DNA of 64,000 nt from an uncultured Pelagibacteraceae bacterium (GCA_902582605.1 CACHSP010000001.1:124001-188000), one strand, 5' to 3'. Counted from the stretch's first letter, positions 20,915 through 30,872 are shown. Numbers and translations: made by a program. The notes: generated by a model from the sequence alone, not told the origin.

Positions 20915-22153
20915 ATGAAGATTGCTGTTGTCGGCTCAGGCATATCAGGATTAAGCGCCGCATATTACTTATCAAAAAAACATCATGTAGATCTTTTCGA
21001 GAAGGAAGACCGTTTCGGTGGTCACTCTCATACTATTGATTTATCGATTGGTACAAAAAAAGTTCCTGTTGATATAGGTTTTATTGTTTTTAATTACGCA
21101 ACTTACCCAAATTTAATAAATTTTTTCGAAGAGAATAATATTGCAATTGAAAAAAGTGATATGTCTTTTTCTGTATCAGTTGAAAAATCTTCATTCGAAT
21201 ATTGTGGTAGAGGATTAAATGGAATTTTTTCAAATAAGGCCAATCTGTTTAATCTAAGTTTCCTCAAAATGTTTTTTGATATAATAAAGTTTTACAAAAA
21301 ATGTGATAATATAAAAAAAATAGATCAAGAGACTACACTTGGGGATTATTTGAGAAAGGAAAATCTTTCAAAAGAGTTTATCAACTTTCATTTGATACCG
21401 ATGGTCTCAGCCATATGGTCAATGCCACCAAGTGCTGCCAGTCAAATGCCATTAAGATTTTTCTTAAAGTTTTTCCAAAATCATGGTTTGTTTAAATTAA
21501 AAAATAGACCCCAGTGGTATACAGTATCAAATCGAAGTAGAGCTTATGTTCAAAACATTATTTCAAAAATCAGTGGTGAACATTTTAAAAATTATCCAAT
21601 CAAAAAAATTAAAACTAAGACAACAGGAATAGATTTATATTATGGTGGAGAAAGTGAATATTTTGGATATGACAAAGTTGTTTTAGCAACACATGCAGAT
21701 GAAGCTTTATCAATAATTGATGATCCAACTGACCAAGAAAAGAATGTGCTTTCAAATTATAAGTATAAGGAAAATATTGCTTATATTCATACCGATGAAC
21801 AAGCTATGCCAAAAAATAAAAAAGCTTGGTGTTCATGGAATTCATCAATGAAAAAGGATGACATAGAAAAAAATTCAATTACATATTGGCTAAATTTATT
21901 ACAAAACCTTAAATGTGATGAAAATATTTTTCTTACTTTAAATCCTTATTTTAAAATTGATGAAAAGAAAATTTTAAAAAAAGTAAGATTTACGCATCCA
22001 TATTTTGATCAATCTGCACTTAATTTTCAAAGTCAGCTTATAAATTTACAAAATAAAAGAAATATTCTTTATTGTGGTAGTTATTTTGGTTACGGTTTTC
22101 ATGAAGATGGAATAAAATCATCTATTGAAATGCTCAAAACCCTTAATGACTAG
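20915..22153 (+). CDS. FAD-dependent amine oxidase-like oxidoreductase
   Basis: MKIAVVGSGISGLSAAYYLSKKH dinucleotide motif, RFGGHSHTIDL; first gene of the lipid cluster. Confidence 0.85.
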   Translation: MKIAVVGSGISGLSAAYYLSKKHHVDLFEKEDRFGGHSHTIDLSIGTKKVPVDIGFIVFNYATYPNLINFFEENNIAIEKSDMSFSVSVEKSSFEYCGRGLNGIFSNKANLFNLSFLKMFFDIIKFYKKCDNIKKIDQETTLGDYLRKENLSKEFINFHLIPMVSAIWSMPPSAASQMPLRFFLKFFQNHGLFKLKNRPQWYTVSNRSRAYVQNIISKISGEHFKNYPIKKIKTKTTGIDLYYGGESEYFGYDKVVLATHADEALSIIDDPTDQEKNVLSNYKYKENIAYIHTDEQAMPKNKKAWCSWNSSMKKDDIEKNSITYWLNLLQNLKCDENIFLTLNPYFKIDEKKILKKVRFTHPYFDQSALNFQSQLINLQNKRNILYCGSYFGYGFHEDGIKSSIEMLKTLND

Positions 22154-22904
22154 TTGTATATATAATGGCACTGTAATTCACAAAAGATTTAAACCAAAGA
22201 CACATTTTTTTAAATACAGGGTATTTTCACTTTTAATTGATCTTTCTGAATTAGAAAAATTAGATAAAACAATTAGTTTTTTTTCATACAATAAATTTAA
22301 TTTAGTAAGTTTTTTTGATAAAGACCATGGAGATAGAGATGGATCATCATTAATCGATTGGGTTAAAAAAAATCTTAAACAAAATAATATTAGTAGTGAA
22401 AATATTAAAATTAAACTTTTATGTTACCCACGAATCTTTGGATATGTTTTTAACCCGCTAAGTGTTTTTTATGTGTACAATAATAATAATGATTTGATAT
22501 CTATATTATATGAAGTCAAAAATACTTTTGGTGAGCAACACACTTACGTTTTTAAAGTAAAAAATGACAATTTATTGCAACACAATTGTGAGAAAAAATT
22601 TCATGTTTCACCATTCATTGAAATGAATTGTAGTTATTTTTTTAGAATTTTAAAACCTGCAGATAAGATCTCAGTAATCATAGATCAATATCAATTAAAC
22701 GAAAAAATATTATATGCCTCTCAAGATGGAAAAAGAAAAGATTTTACAACTTCAGAGTTAATTAAATCTTATTTAAGGCATCCCTTAATGACATTTAAAA
22801 TTATTGCAGCGATACATTTTGAAGCGTTTAAATTATGGACCAAAGGAATAAGGTTTATTCAAAAAAAATTAAAAATAAGAAACAACATATCTTTTGAAAA
22901 CTAA
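22146..22904 (+). CDS. DUF1365 family protein
   Basis: IYNGTVIHKRFKPKTHFFKYRVFSLLIDL, CYPRIFGYVFNPLSVFYVY, KKFHVSPF; start taken at 22146. Confidence 0.85.
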   Translation: MTSCIYNGTVIHKRFKPKTHFFKYRVFSLLIDLSELEKLDKTISFFSYNKFNLVSFFDKDHGDRDGSSLIDWVKKNLKQNNISSENIKIKLLCYPRIFGYVFNPLSVFYVYNNNNDLISILYEVKNTFGEQHTYVFKVKNDNLLQHNCEKKFHVSPFIEMNCSYFFRILKPADKISVIIDQYQLNEKILYASQDGKRKDFTTSELIKSYLRHPLMTFKIIAAIHFEAFKLWTKGIRFIQKKLKIRNNISFEN

Positions 22905-24082
22905 TGTCCTTAAATAGACTTTCAGACAAACTGGTTTTTAACATATTAGCTGGAATAAATGTTGGGTATCTAGAAATTACGAATTATCAAGGTGAAGTTT
23001 TTAAATTTGGAAATCCTCAGGATAATTTAAAAGCAAAATTGAAAATTAAAAAACCAAATTTTTCTTTTAATCTTATAAAGGGTGGCAGCATTGGTTTTGC
23101 TGAGTCTTACATGAGAGGAGAATTTGAAACTGACAATTTATCCAATCTAATTGAAATAACAGCTCGAAACATCAAAATCATATACAAGTTTTCAGGCTTA
23201 CTCGATTTTCCAATTATAAATTTTTTAAAAGGGATCTTTATAAAAAATACAAAGAATAGAAGTAAAGAAAATATTGCAAAACATTATGACTTAGGAAACG
23301 ATTTTTTTTCTTTATGGCTTGATGAAACTTTAACTTACTCAAGCGGAATTTTTAGCAAGACCACTAAAGATCTTTCAGAGGCACAGAATAACAAATACCA
23401 AAAAATGATAGATTTAATTAAACCAAACCATGGCGATAGAGTTTTAGAAATTGGATGTGGCTGGGGTGGTTTCGCAGAATATTTAGGGAAAAAATATGAC
23501 GTAAAATTAGACTGTATTACTATTTCAAAAAAACAATTCGAATACGCAAAAAAAAGAATTCATAAATGTGGTTTAAATGAAAAAGTAAATATTGAAATCA
23601 AAGATTATAGAGATTTAAAGAATAAATATAATTCAATAGCCTCTATAGAAATGATTGAAGCTGTAGGGCAAAATTATTTGGAAAGTTATTTTAAAATTAT
23701 TAAGAAAAATCTTTCTACAGATGGTAGGGCAGCCATTCAAGCAATTACAATAGATGATAGTTTATTTGATAGATATAAAACGAAACAAGATTTTATTCAA
23801 AAATATATTTTTCCAGGAGGATTTTTGCCAAGTAAAAATAGCTTAAACAAATATGTTTCAGACAATGGTTTAACAATAAAGTCTTACGACTCATATGCAG
23901 ATCATTATGCGAATACCCTAGCTATTTGGAAAAATGAATTTAATAGAAAATGGGATCTAATTAAAAAACAAGGTTTTGATTTAACTTTTAAAAGAATGTG
24001 GGAGTTTTACCTATCTTATTGTGAGGCTGGATTTAAATCGAAAAATATTGATCTGATACAATTTTCAATTCAAAATAAATAA
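22904..24082 (+). CDS. cyclopropane-fatty-acyl-phospholipid synthase family SAM methyltransferase
   Basis: HYDLGNDFFSLWLDETLTYSSGIF, VLEIGCGWGGFAEY, EMIEAVGQNYLESYF, YIFPGGFLPS. Confidence 0.92.
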   Translation: MSLNRLSDKLVFNILAGINVGYLEITNYQGEVFKFGNPQDNLKAKLKIKKPNFSFNLIKGGSIGFAESYMRGEFETDNLSNLIEITARNIKIIYKFSGLLDFPIINFLKGIFIKNTKNRSKENIAKHYDLGNDFFSLWLDETLTYSSGIFSKTTKDLSEAQNNKYQKMIDLIKPNHGDRVLEIGCGWGGFAEYLGKKYDVKLDCITISKKQFEYAKKRIHKCGLNEKVNIEIKDYRDLKNKYNSIASIEMIEAVGQNYLESYFKIIKKNLSTDGRAAIQAITIDDSLFDRYKTKQDFIQKYIFPGGFLPSKNSLNKYVSDNGLTIKSYDSYADHYANTLAIWKNEFNRKWDLIKKQGFDLTFKRMWEFYLSYCEAGFKSKNIDLIQFSIQNK

Positions 24083-24095
24083 ATAACAGGGGCTT

Positions 24096-24644
24096 GTGAG
24101 CAAAATAATAAACTTAAGATCAATTTTATTGATAATCTCTTTATTCTTAATTACAAACTGCTCAAATAATAGCGATATGAAACCAGAGGATTTTAAAGGT
24201 AAAGAACCGAGATTAATCATTGAAAATTACTTGTCAGGTAATGTTAAAGCTTGGGGAGTTCTTCAAAATAGATCTGGAAAAGTTACTAGACAATTTTCAG
24301 CAGATTTAGATGGTAAGTGGGATGGCAAGAAATTAATTCTTGATGAAAAATTTAATTGGGATGACGGTGAGGTACAAACTAGACAATGGCAAATTACTAA
24401 AATAGACGACAACAATTATGAGGGGACTGCTGGAGACGTAGTTGGTAAAGCCAGGGGATATTCATATGGTCCCGCATTTAAATTTGAGTATGTTTTATTA
24501 GTTCCAGTAAAAGGTAAAGAAATTAAGATTACTTTCGATGATTGGATTTTCAAACAGGATGATCGAGTAGCAATTAATAGAGCGACAATGACTAAATTTG
24601 GAATTAAAGTCGCTGAATTGACTGTAGTATTTGTAAAAGATTAA
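24096..24644 (+). CDS. DUF3833 family lipoprotein-like protein
   Basis: Lipobox-like LITNCSNNSDM, GRVKAWGV-like and FNWDDGEVQTRQW signature; GTG start. Confidence 0.78.
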   Translation: MSKIINLRSILLIISLFLITNCSNNSDMKPEDFKGKEPRLIIENYLSGNVKAWGVLQNRSGKVTRQFSADLDGKWDGKKLILDEKFNWDDGEVQTRQWQITKIDDNNYEGTAGDVVGKARGYSYGPAFKFEYVLLVPVKGKEIKITFDDWIFKQDDRVAINRATMTKFGIKVAELTVVFVKD

Positions 24645-25402
24645 TCTTTCTTTTGATATTTTGTTAATTTTCCAACTAAACCAAAATAAATCTTACTTGG
24701 GAGAAAACTTAAGATTTTCAGTACAATAGTTAATGATTTTGGAAAATGAATTTCAAAAGTTTTTTTATTGACCAAGCCATCATATATTTTTTCAGCCGCA
24801 TACTCAGTAGTTTTTAAAAAGGGCATTTTAAAATCATTTTTATCAGTCATTGGAGTTTTGATAAAACCTGGAGATACTAAGCACACTCTGACATTTGATC
24901 GACCAAAGTCAAAATATAGACTTTCTGCTAAATTATTTAGAGCAGATTTTGAAGGTCCATATCCAGTAGAATTTGGTAAACCTCTATAACCAGCAATTGA
25001 GGAAACGATAGTAATTGTTCCACTTTTTCTATTTTTAAAATATTCTTCAACTGCTTTGATAGCATTCAATGTCCCAAAAAAATTAATTTTAAAGACTTCC
25101 TCAATTTGTTCAACATCAATATCCTTTTCTTTTTTTGGATTCCACGTACCAGTGGAAAAAAAACAAATATCTATATTTTCAAATTTATTCTTAATTTTTT
25201 CAAAAACCTCTTTACATTTTGATTTATCAGTCACATCTAATGGAAATGGACTTATATTTTCATGATTATCCGCAATCTCATTAAGAAGATTCTCACGTCT
25301 AGCTGAAATAGCAACATTCCACCCTTCATTAGCAAATTTTATTGCAAGAGCTTTGCCAATTCCAGTACTCCCACCAGTTATCCAAATTGTTTTTTTATTC
25401 AT
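24641..25402 (-). CDS. short-chain dehydrogenase/reductase
   Basis: TGGSTGIGKALA, YGPSKSAL catalytic YxxxK. Confidence 0.9.
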   Translation of the reverse strand: MNKKTIWITGGSTGIGKALAIKFANEGWNVAISARRENLLNEIADNHENISPFPLDVTDKSKCKEVFEKIKNKFENIDICFFSTGTWNPKKEKDIDVEQIEEVFKINFFGTLNAIKAVEEYFKNRKSGTITIVSSIAGYRGLPNSTGYGPSKSALNNLAESLYFDFGRSNVRVCLVSPGFIKTPMTDKNDFKMPFLKTTEYAAEKIYDGLVNKKTFEIHFPKSLTIVLKILSFLPSKIYFGLVGKLTKYQKKD

Positions 25403-25414
25403 TATCTAAAGATG

Positions 25415-25420
25415 TATAAT
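25415..25420 (+). promoter_or_regulatory. candidate -10 element TATAAT, extended as TGTATAAT, for the TspO gene
   Basis: Consensus hexamer 6 nt before ATG at 25427. Confidence 0.55.
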
Positions 25421-25426
25421 ACTTTA

Positions 25427-25894
25427 ATGTTAAAAAATAAATTTTTATCATTCATACTATTTTTTATTATCACATTTTCAGCCTCATTTATTGGAAGTTT
25501 AGTCACAATTAATTTTAAAGACCCTTGGTATTCTCAATTAGTCAAATCTGATTTTAACCCACCTGATTGGATATTTGCACCTGTTTGGACAACGCTATAT
25601 CTAATGATGACAGTCGCTATTTGGTTTTTTTGGCATAGTAAAAGTAGAGACATGAACACGATATATATTTATTTTATTCATATAATATTTAATACAACTT
25701 GGAGTATCGTTTTTTTTGGTTTACACCAAATTTTTTTAGCTTTGTTTGTTTTGGTAATCTTAATTGGTTTAATAATTACTTTAGTAATAAGATATAAGCG
25801 TGTCAATTTTGTGAGTTATTATTTAATGATTCCCTATTTACTTTGGTGTTGCTATGCATTATTTCTGAATATTAACTTACTAATATTAAATTAA
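25427..25894 (+). CDS. tspO: TspO/MBR-family tryptophan-rich sensory protein
   Basis: PWYSQLVKSDFNPPDWIFAPVWTTLYLMM; Trp-rich five-TM pattern; start at 25427 preferred over 25412. Confidence 0.88.
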   Translation: MLKNKFLSFILFFIITFSASFIGSLVTINFKDPWYSQLVKSDFNPPDWIFAPVWTTLYLMMTVAIWFFWHSKSRDMNTIYIYFIHIIFNTTWSIVFFGLHQIFLALFVLVILIGLIITLVIRYKRVNFVSYYLMIPYLLWCCYALFLNINLLILN

Positions 25895-26997
25895 TGGATG
25901 ATGTTGTAATAGTTGGTGGTGGAATAATTGGAGCTGCGACTGCTTACTTTTTATCAAAAGAGGGCAGAAAAGTTAAAGTTATAGAAAAAGACCCAACTTA
26001 TAAAACTGCTTCTTTTCCTTTGTCATTAGGTGGCTTTAGAAGACAATTTTTCCAAAAAGAAAATATTTTATTAGGAAAATTTGCCAGAGAATTTATTTTT
26101 CAAATTCCAGATTTATTAAAAACTGAAAAAAATCCAAAGCCCACTGCTAGTATGGTGACCAATGGTTATTTATTAATGTTTGGACCTGAGCATGCAGATG
26201 AACAATATAAAGCGCTCGAAAATCATAAAGCTTGTGATGCGGGAACAAAAAATATCAAAGGCTCTGAGTTGAACAATTTTTTTCCATATATCAATAGTGA
26301 GGGAATTGAAACAGCAACCTTTACGGACAATCAAAGTGAAGGATGGATTGACCCTTTCATGTTTCATAGTGCTCTTAAAAGTAAAGCGATTGATCTTGGT
26401 GCAGAATTTGTAAAGGGTGAAGTTAAATCTCTTTCAGAAATTAATGCTAAGACAATTATTTCAGCAGCTGGATGTTGGACTAAAGAGCTTTTAGAAGATA
26501 TCCCTGTTGAACCTCAAAAACATACAGTTTTTAGAGTAAAGTGCCCAAAACATATTCCTGAAATGCCATTAACGGGAGATCTAACAACAGGAGTTTATTG
26601 GAGACCTGAAGGTAAAGAATACTTAGCTGGTTCACCAAAATCAGTCTTTGATGCCAAAGATCTTGAACCTGCATGGGATGATTTTGAAGAATTAGTTTGG
26701 CCAGCATTAGCTCATAGAATACCGGCTATGGAAGAATTAAAATTAACTGGCGGATGGGCTGGATATTACGATTGCAACCGACTTGATAACAATGCAGTTG
26801 TTGGAAAACATCCAAAATTTGAAAATGTTTACTTAGCAACAGGTTTCACAGGAAGAGGATTAATGCAAGCTCCGGGAATTGGTAGAGCATTAACAGAATT
26901 GATTACGACGGGTGCTTATCAATCAATTGATATTTCAAACATGGCTGTAGAGAGAGTTTTGGGTAAACAGGCGAGACATGAGCCATATGTTCTTTAA
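25894..26997 (+). CDS. DAO-family FAD-dependent oxidoreductase (sarcosine/glycine oxidase-like)
   Basis: DDVVIVGGGIIGAATAYFLSKEGRKVKVIEK, C-terminal GFTGRGLMQAPGIGRALTELI. Confidence 0.88.
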   Translation: MDDVVIVGGGIIGAATAYFLSKEGRKVKVIEKDPTYKTASFPLSLGGFRRQFFQKENILLGKFAREFIFQIPDLLKTEKNPKPTASMVTNGYLLMFGPEHADEQYKALENHKACDAGTKNIKGSELNNFFPYINSEGIETATFTDNQSEGWIDPFMFHSALKSKAIDLGAEFVKGEVKSLSEINAKTIISAAGCWTKELLEDIPVEPQKHTVFRVKCPKHIPEMPLTGDLTTGVYWRPEGKEYLAGSPKSVFDAKDLEPAWDDFEELVWPALAHRIPAMEELKLTGGWAGYYDCNRLDNNAVVGKHPKFENVYLATGFTGRGLMQAPGIGRALTELITTGAYQSIDISNMAVERVLGKQARHEPYVL

Positions 26998-28452
26998 TTA
27001 AGTTCCACAAAAAGTTTGATAATTTTCATTTGAACTGGATAATATTTGGTATTCACTAATATCTTTTTGATCAGTATAGGGACTATTTAAGATTTTTAAA
27101 AAGTTAAGCAAAGGTTCCAAATTTCCTTGATCTGCATCTCTAAGAGTATTTTCAACTATATGATTTCTTGGAATTAAAAGAGGGTTTGTACTTTTCATCA
27201 ATTTTTTATGCTTTTCCTTTGAATTATCATGACTTGATGATCTTTCCTGCCACCTTTTTTTCCAGTTGCTAAAATCAGCATCTTCATAGATATTAACTTT
27301 TTGAGTTTTAAAGTTCATCAAGTGGCAAAATGTATTTGTGTAATCAACTTTATTTTGATGCATCCAAGTGAGTAAGTCTAAAATTAGGTACTTATCTTTT
27401 TTATCCGAACCAATTAAGCCTAGCTTAGCTCTCATCATATTTAACCACTTTTCTTCATATGTTTTTTCAAAAGTGTCAATTATTTCAGTTGCTAATTTTA
27501 CAGCTGTGTCTTGGTCTTCATCAATCAAAGGTATCAAGCACTCAGCAAATCTTGAAAGATTCCATTTTGTTATAACCGGCTGATTGCAATAAGCATATCT
27601 ACCTAATTTATCAATTGAACTAAATACAGTTTTTGGATCATAAATATCCATGAAAGCACATGGTCCATAGTCAATGGTCTCACCAGCTATACTCATGTTA
27701 TCTGTATTCATTACACCATGAATAAATCCAACTCTCATCCAATTGACAACTAAATCAATCTGTTTATCTAAAACAACTTTTAAAAGATCTAAGGCTTTAT
27801 TTTTTGAATTTTCAATTTCTGGGTAATGTCTTTTGACAACATAATCAAATAATGTCTCTAACTCACCTTTTTTATTTCTTGCCGCAATATACTGAAAAGT
27901 TCCTACTCTAATATGACTTGATGCTACTCTGGTGAGTATAGCACCCTCTAATGGTGTCTCTCTAATTACATTTTCTCCAGTTTTTGCGACCGCTAGACTT
28001 CGCGTCGTTGGTATATTCAAGGCATACATTGCTTCACTTATTAAATATTCTCTAAGCATAGGCCCTAACGCTGCTCTACCATCTCCATTTCTTGAAAAAG
28101 CAGTTTTTCCTGAGCCTTTAAATTGAATATCGTATCTATGATTATTTTTAGATACATGTTCTCCAATCAAAACCGCTCTACCATCACCAAGCATTGTGAA
28201 ATGGCCAAATTGATGACCTGCATAAGCCTGTGCTATTGAATTACTATTTTTTGGCAATTCGTTTCCAGTAAATATGGCTGATAATTCAGACTGACTTATC
28301 TCAGAAAAATCTAAATTTAGATCCTTGGCCAAAGACTCATTTAACAAAATCAGTTTAGGATTTTTAACTTTTACCGGATTTATTTTTTCTCTAAATGACT
28401 CAGGCAATTTGGAATATGTGTTATCAAAATTCCAATTGATGTTGTTTTTCAT
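26998..28452 (-). CDS. selO: SelO/YdiU family protein adenylyltransferase
   Basis: AQAYAGHQFGHFTMLGDGRA, QFKGSGKTAFSRNGDGRAALGPMLREYL, HGVMNTDNMSI, C-terminal Cys (TFCGT). Confidence 0.93.
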   Translation of the reverse strand: MKNNINWNFDNTYSKLPESFREKINPVKVKNPKLILLNESLAKDLNLDFSEISQSELSAIFTGNELPKNSNSIAQAYAGHQFGHFTMLGDGRAVLIGEHVSKNNHRYDIQFKGSGKTAFSRNGDGRAALGPMLREYLISEAMYALNIPTTRSLAVAKTGENVIRETPLEGAILTRVASSHIRVGTFQYIAARNKKGELETLFDYVVKRHYPEIENSKNKALDLLKVVLDKQIDLVVNWMRVGFIHGVMNTDNMSIAGETIDYGPCAFMDIYDPKTVFSSIDKLGRYAYCNQPVITKWNLSRFAECLIPLIDEDQDTAVKLATEIIDTFEKTYEEKWLNMMRAKLGLIGSDKKDKYLILDLLTWMHQNKVDYTNTFCHLMNFKTQKVNIYEDADFSNWKKRWQERSSSHDNSKEKHKKLMKSTNPLLIPRNHIVENTLRDADQGNLEPLLNFLKILNSPYTDQKDISEYQILSSSNENYQTFCGT

Positions 28453-28458
28453 AAATTG

Positions 28459-29034
28459 CTACATTTTCCAAATTCTATTTAAAATCTCTTCTCTTCTACA
28501 AGCTTTTTTATATTTTAAATAATTTAAAAAATATACTTGATAATAATCTTGATGACGATCTTCAGCTATATAAAATTTTTCAAATTCTTTAATATAAGTA
28601 ACAACTTTTTTATTAAATTTTTTTTCTAGTCTTTTAAAATCTTTTTCAATTAAATCTTTTTCTTTTTGATTTGTATAAAAAGCTGCAGATCTGTAGCTAT
28701 AACCTTTGTCGCAAAACTGACCATAAGGATCAAATGGATCTATGTTGAGCCAAAAATTTTTAAGTAATTCTTCGAAAGATATTAAACTTGCATCATAAAT
28801 TACTTCTACAACTTCAAGGTGACCTGTATTTCCATAAGTAACTTCTTCATATGTTGGATTTTCAGTTTTTCCTCCAGAGTATCCTGAAATCACTTTCTCA
28901 ACACCTGTTAATTTTTCAAAAGACTCTTCCATGCACCAGAAACAACCACCAGCAAAATATGCTTTACTTTTTTCAGATGCCAATACTGAATTTGTAATTA
29001 TTAAGTTTAAAAATATAAATAATAAAAATCTCAT
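28459..29034 (-). CDS. msrA: peptide methionine sulfoxide reductase A, with signal peptide
   Basis: AYFAGGCFWCMEESF, YSGGKTENPTYEEV, preceded by hydrophobic leader. Confidence 0.93.
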   Translation of the reverse strand: MRFLLFIFLNLIITNSVLASEKSKAYFAGGCFWCMEESFEKLTGVEKVISGYSGGKTENPTYEEVTYGNTGHLEVVEVIYDASLISFEELLKNFWLNIDPFDPYGQFCDKGYSYRSAAFYTNQKEKDLIEKDFKRLEKKFNKKVVTYIKEFEKFYIAEDRHQDYYQVYFLNYLKYKKACRREEILNRIWKM

Positions 29035-29072
29035 GACTAAAAATTTATACAAAAATTGGGAATTGAGTCTAG

Positions 29073-29114
29073 ATTATTAAAGGTAGCTACCTTAAGTAGC
29101 TTACCTTTAATAAT
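29073..29114 (-). terminator. inverted repeat between formate dehydrogenase and msrA, candidate terminator/processing hairpin
   Basis: ATTATTAAAGGTAGCTAC...GTAGCTtACCTTTAATAAT, 18-bp stem with one bulge. Confidence 0.65.
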
Positions 29115-29126
29115 TAAAAGAATGAT

Positions 29127-30326
29127 TTATTTTTTCTTATATTTAGCTGCTTCTTCAGAACCACCCGTAGCAGATCCTTTACTATATGAGTGAGCGCCCA
29201 TTCCAGCTAATTGTCCATCTTTGACGATAAGATATTGATCTCTAATTTCTTTTCCTTCAAAGAAACATTCTAAGATTTCTCTTACACCATCAGCATATCT
29301 TGTTTGAGCCGACAAAGATGTTCCAGAAGTGTGAGGTGTCATTCCATGGTTAGGCATTGTTCTCCATACATGATCGTTTGGAGCTGGCTGTGGAAACCAA
29401 ACGTCTCCAGCGTAACCACTTAGTTGACCACTCTTCAATGCTTTTGCGATTGCATCACGATTACAAATTTTACCTCTTGCAGTGTTTACAATATAGGCAC
29501 CTTTTTTCATTTTGCTTATCATTGCATCGTCAAATAAGTTCTCAGTCTCAGGATGGAGAGGACAGTTAATAGTCACGACATCACAAACTTTAACCATAGA
29601 CTCTACTGACTCGTGAAATGTTAAATTTAATTCTTTTTCAACACTATCTGGTAATTTATGTCTGTCAAAATAATGTAAGTGTACATCAAATGGTTTCATT
29701 TTTCTTAATGCATCTAAACCGATACGGCCAGCAGCAACAGTTCCAATGTGCATACCTTCAACATCATAAGATCTTTGCACAGCATCTGCTATGTTCCATC
29801 CACCTTCATTAACAATTCTATGTTGGTTGTGATAGTCCCTCACCATTGATACAATCATCATCACAATGTGTTCAGCAACAGATCTTGAATTACAAAAAGT
29901 TACTTCAACTACATCAATTTTGTTATCCATAGCTGCTTGTAAATCAACGTGATCAGAGCCAATTCCGGCTGTAATAGCCATTTTTAAGTTTTTAGCTTTA
30001 GCAATTCTTTCTTTAGTTAAGTAGTAAGGAAAAAAAGGTTGAGAAATTACTATGTCGGCGTCAACGATATGCTTATCAGCCTCACATCCATCTCCATCTT
30101 TACTATTAGTAACTACTAACTCATGTCCATTACTTTCTAAAAATTTTCTTAATCCTAATTCTCCTGAAACACATCCTAACAATTCTCCTGGATTAAAATC
30201 TCTTCCTTTTGGTGAAGGTAAGGTCATCCCATCTGGATATTTTTCTAGTTTAGGAAGATCTTTAAGTGGATATGACTTAGGCATTCCTCCTTTTGGATCA
30301 TCATATAATACACATAATATTTTCAT
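29127..30326 (-). CDS. NAD-dependent formate dehydrogenase
   Basis: 399 aa D-isomer 2-hydroxyacid dehydrogenase fold; ITAGIGSDHVDL, VAEHIVMMIVSMVRDYHNQHRI, NDHVWRTMPNHGMTPHTSGTSL. Confidence 0.95.
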   Translation of the reverse strand: MKILCVLYDDPKGGMPKSYPLKDLPKLEKYPDGMTLPSPKGRDFNPGELLGCVSGELGLRKFLESNGHELVVTNSKDGDGCEADKHIVDADIVISQPFFPYYLTKERIAKAKNLKMAITAGIGSDHVDLQAAMDNKIDVVEVTFCNSRSVAEHIVMMIVSMVRDYHNQHRIVNEGGWNIADAVQRSYDVEGMHIGTVAAGRIGLDALRKMKPFDVHLHYFDRHKLPDSVEKELNLTFHESVESMVKVCDVVTINCPLHPETENLFDDAMISKMKKGAYIVNTARGKICNRDAIAKALKSGQLSGYAGDVWFPQPAPNDHVWRTMPNHGMTPHTSGTSLSAQTRYADGVREILECFFEGKEIRDQYLIVKDGQLAGMGAHSYSKGSATGGSEEAAKYKKK

Positions 30327-30403
30327 TTATTCTCCTGCGTTACTTTCGATCATTAATTTATTTTGAGACATCTAACATTATTTTAATGTCGCTAGCAAAC
30401 AAA

Positions 30404-30868
30404 TTATTTTGTTTTTGGATAATTCTTTTTAAGTATAAATTTATTAATTATAATAGCAAAAACCAGAATAATTATTGATCCTGAAATTATTGGACTTAAC
30501 AAATAGTCTAGTGAAACACTACCCATAATAACTATAATTGGATTTCCACCTGCAGGTGGATGAGTTACATTTAACAATATCATTAGACCCACTCCAAAAC
30601 CAACTGCTAATGGTATAATTATAAATAATGGCAAAGGAATTAAATATAAAAAAAACATTCCCACTGTTGCAGTTACTAGATGCCCAAAAAAAACATTTTT
30701 AGGTTGGGCAAAGGGGCTTTCGGGATATCCATACAACAGAACCATTGATGATCCAAAAGATGCAATAAGAAAAATTCCAAATTCAGTTTTGTAAGTTAAT
30801 AAAGTTAAAATACCTATAGTTATGATTGAAAATAAACCTGCGATAAAAGATTGTTTTAAATTACCCAT
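30404..30868 (-). CDS. HPP family membrane protein
   Basis: SFGSSMVLLYGYPESPFAQPKNVFFGH, THPPAGGNPIIV. Confidence 0.88.
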   Translation of the reverse strand: MGNLKQSFIAGLFSIITIGILTLLTYKTEFGIFLIASFGSSMVLLYGYPESPFAQPKNVFFGHLVTATVGMFFLYLIPLPLFIIIPLAVGFGVGLMILLNVTHPPAGGNPIIVIMGSVSLDYLLSPIISGSIIILVFAIIINKFILKKNYPKTK

Positions 30869-30872
30869 GAAA

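Noticed and set aside
30375-30389. Short inverted repeat ACATTATTTTAATGT upstream of formate dehydrogenase
   Set aside because: Six A/T-dominated pairs with a 3-nt loop are expected by chance in such AT-rich DNA.
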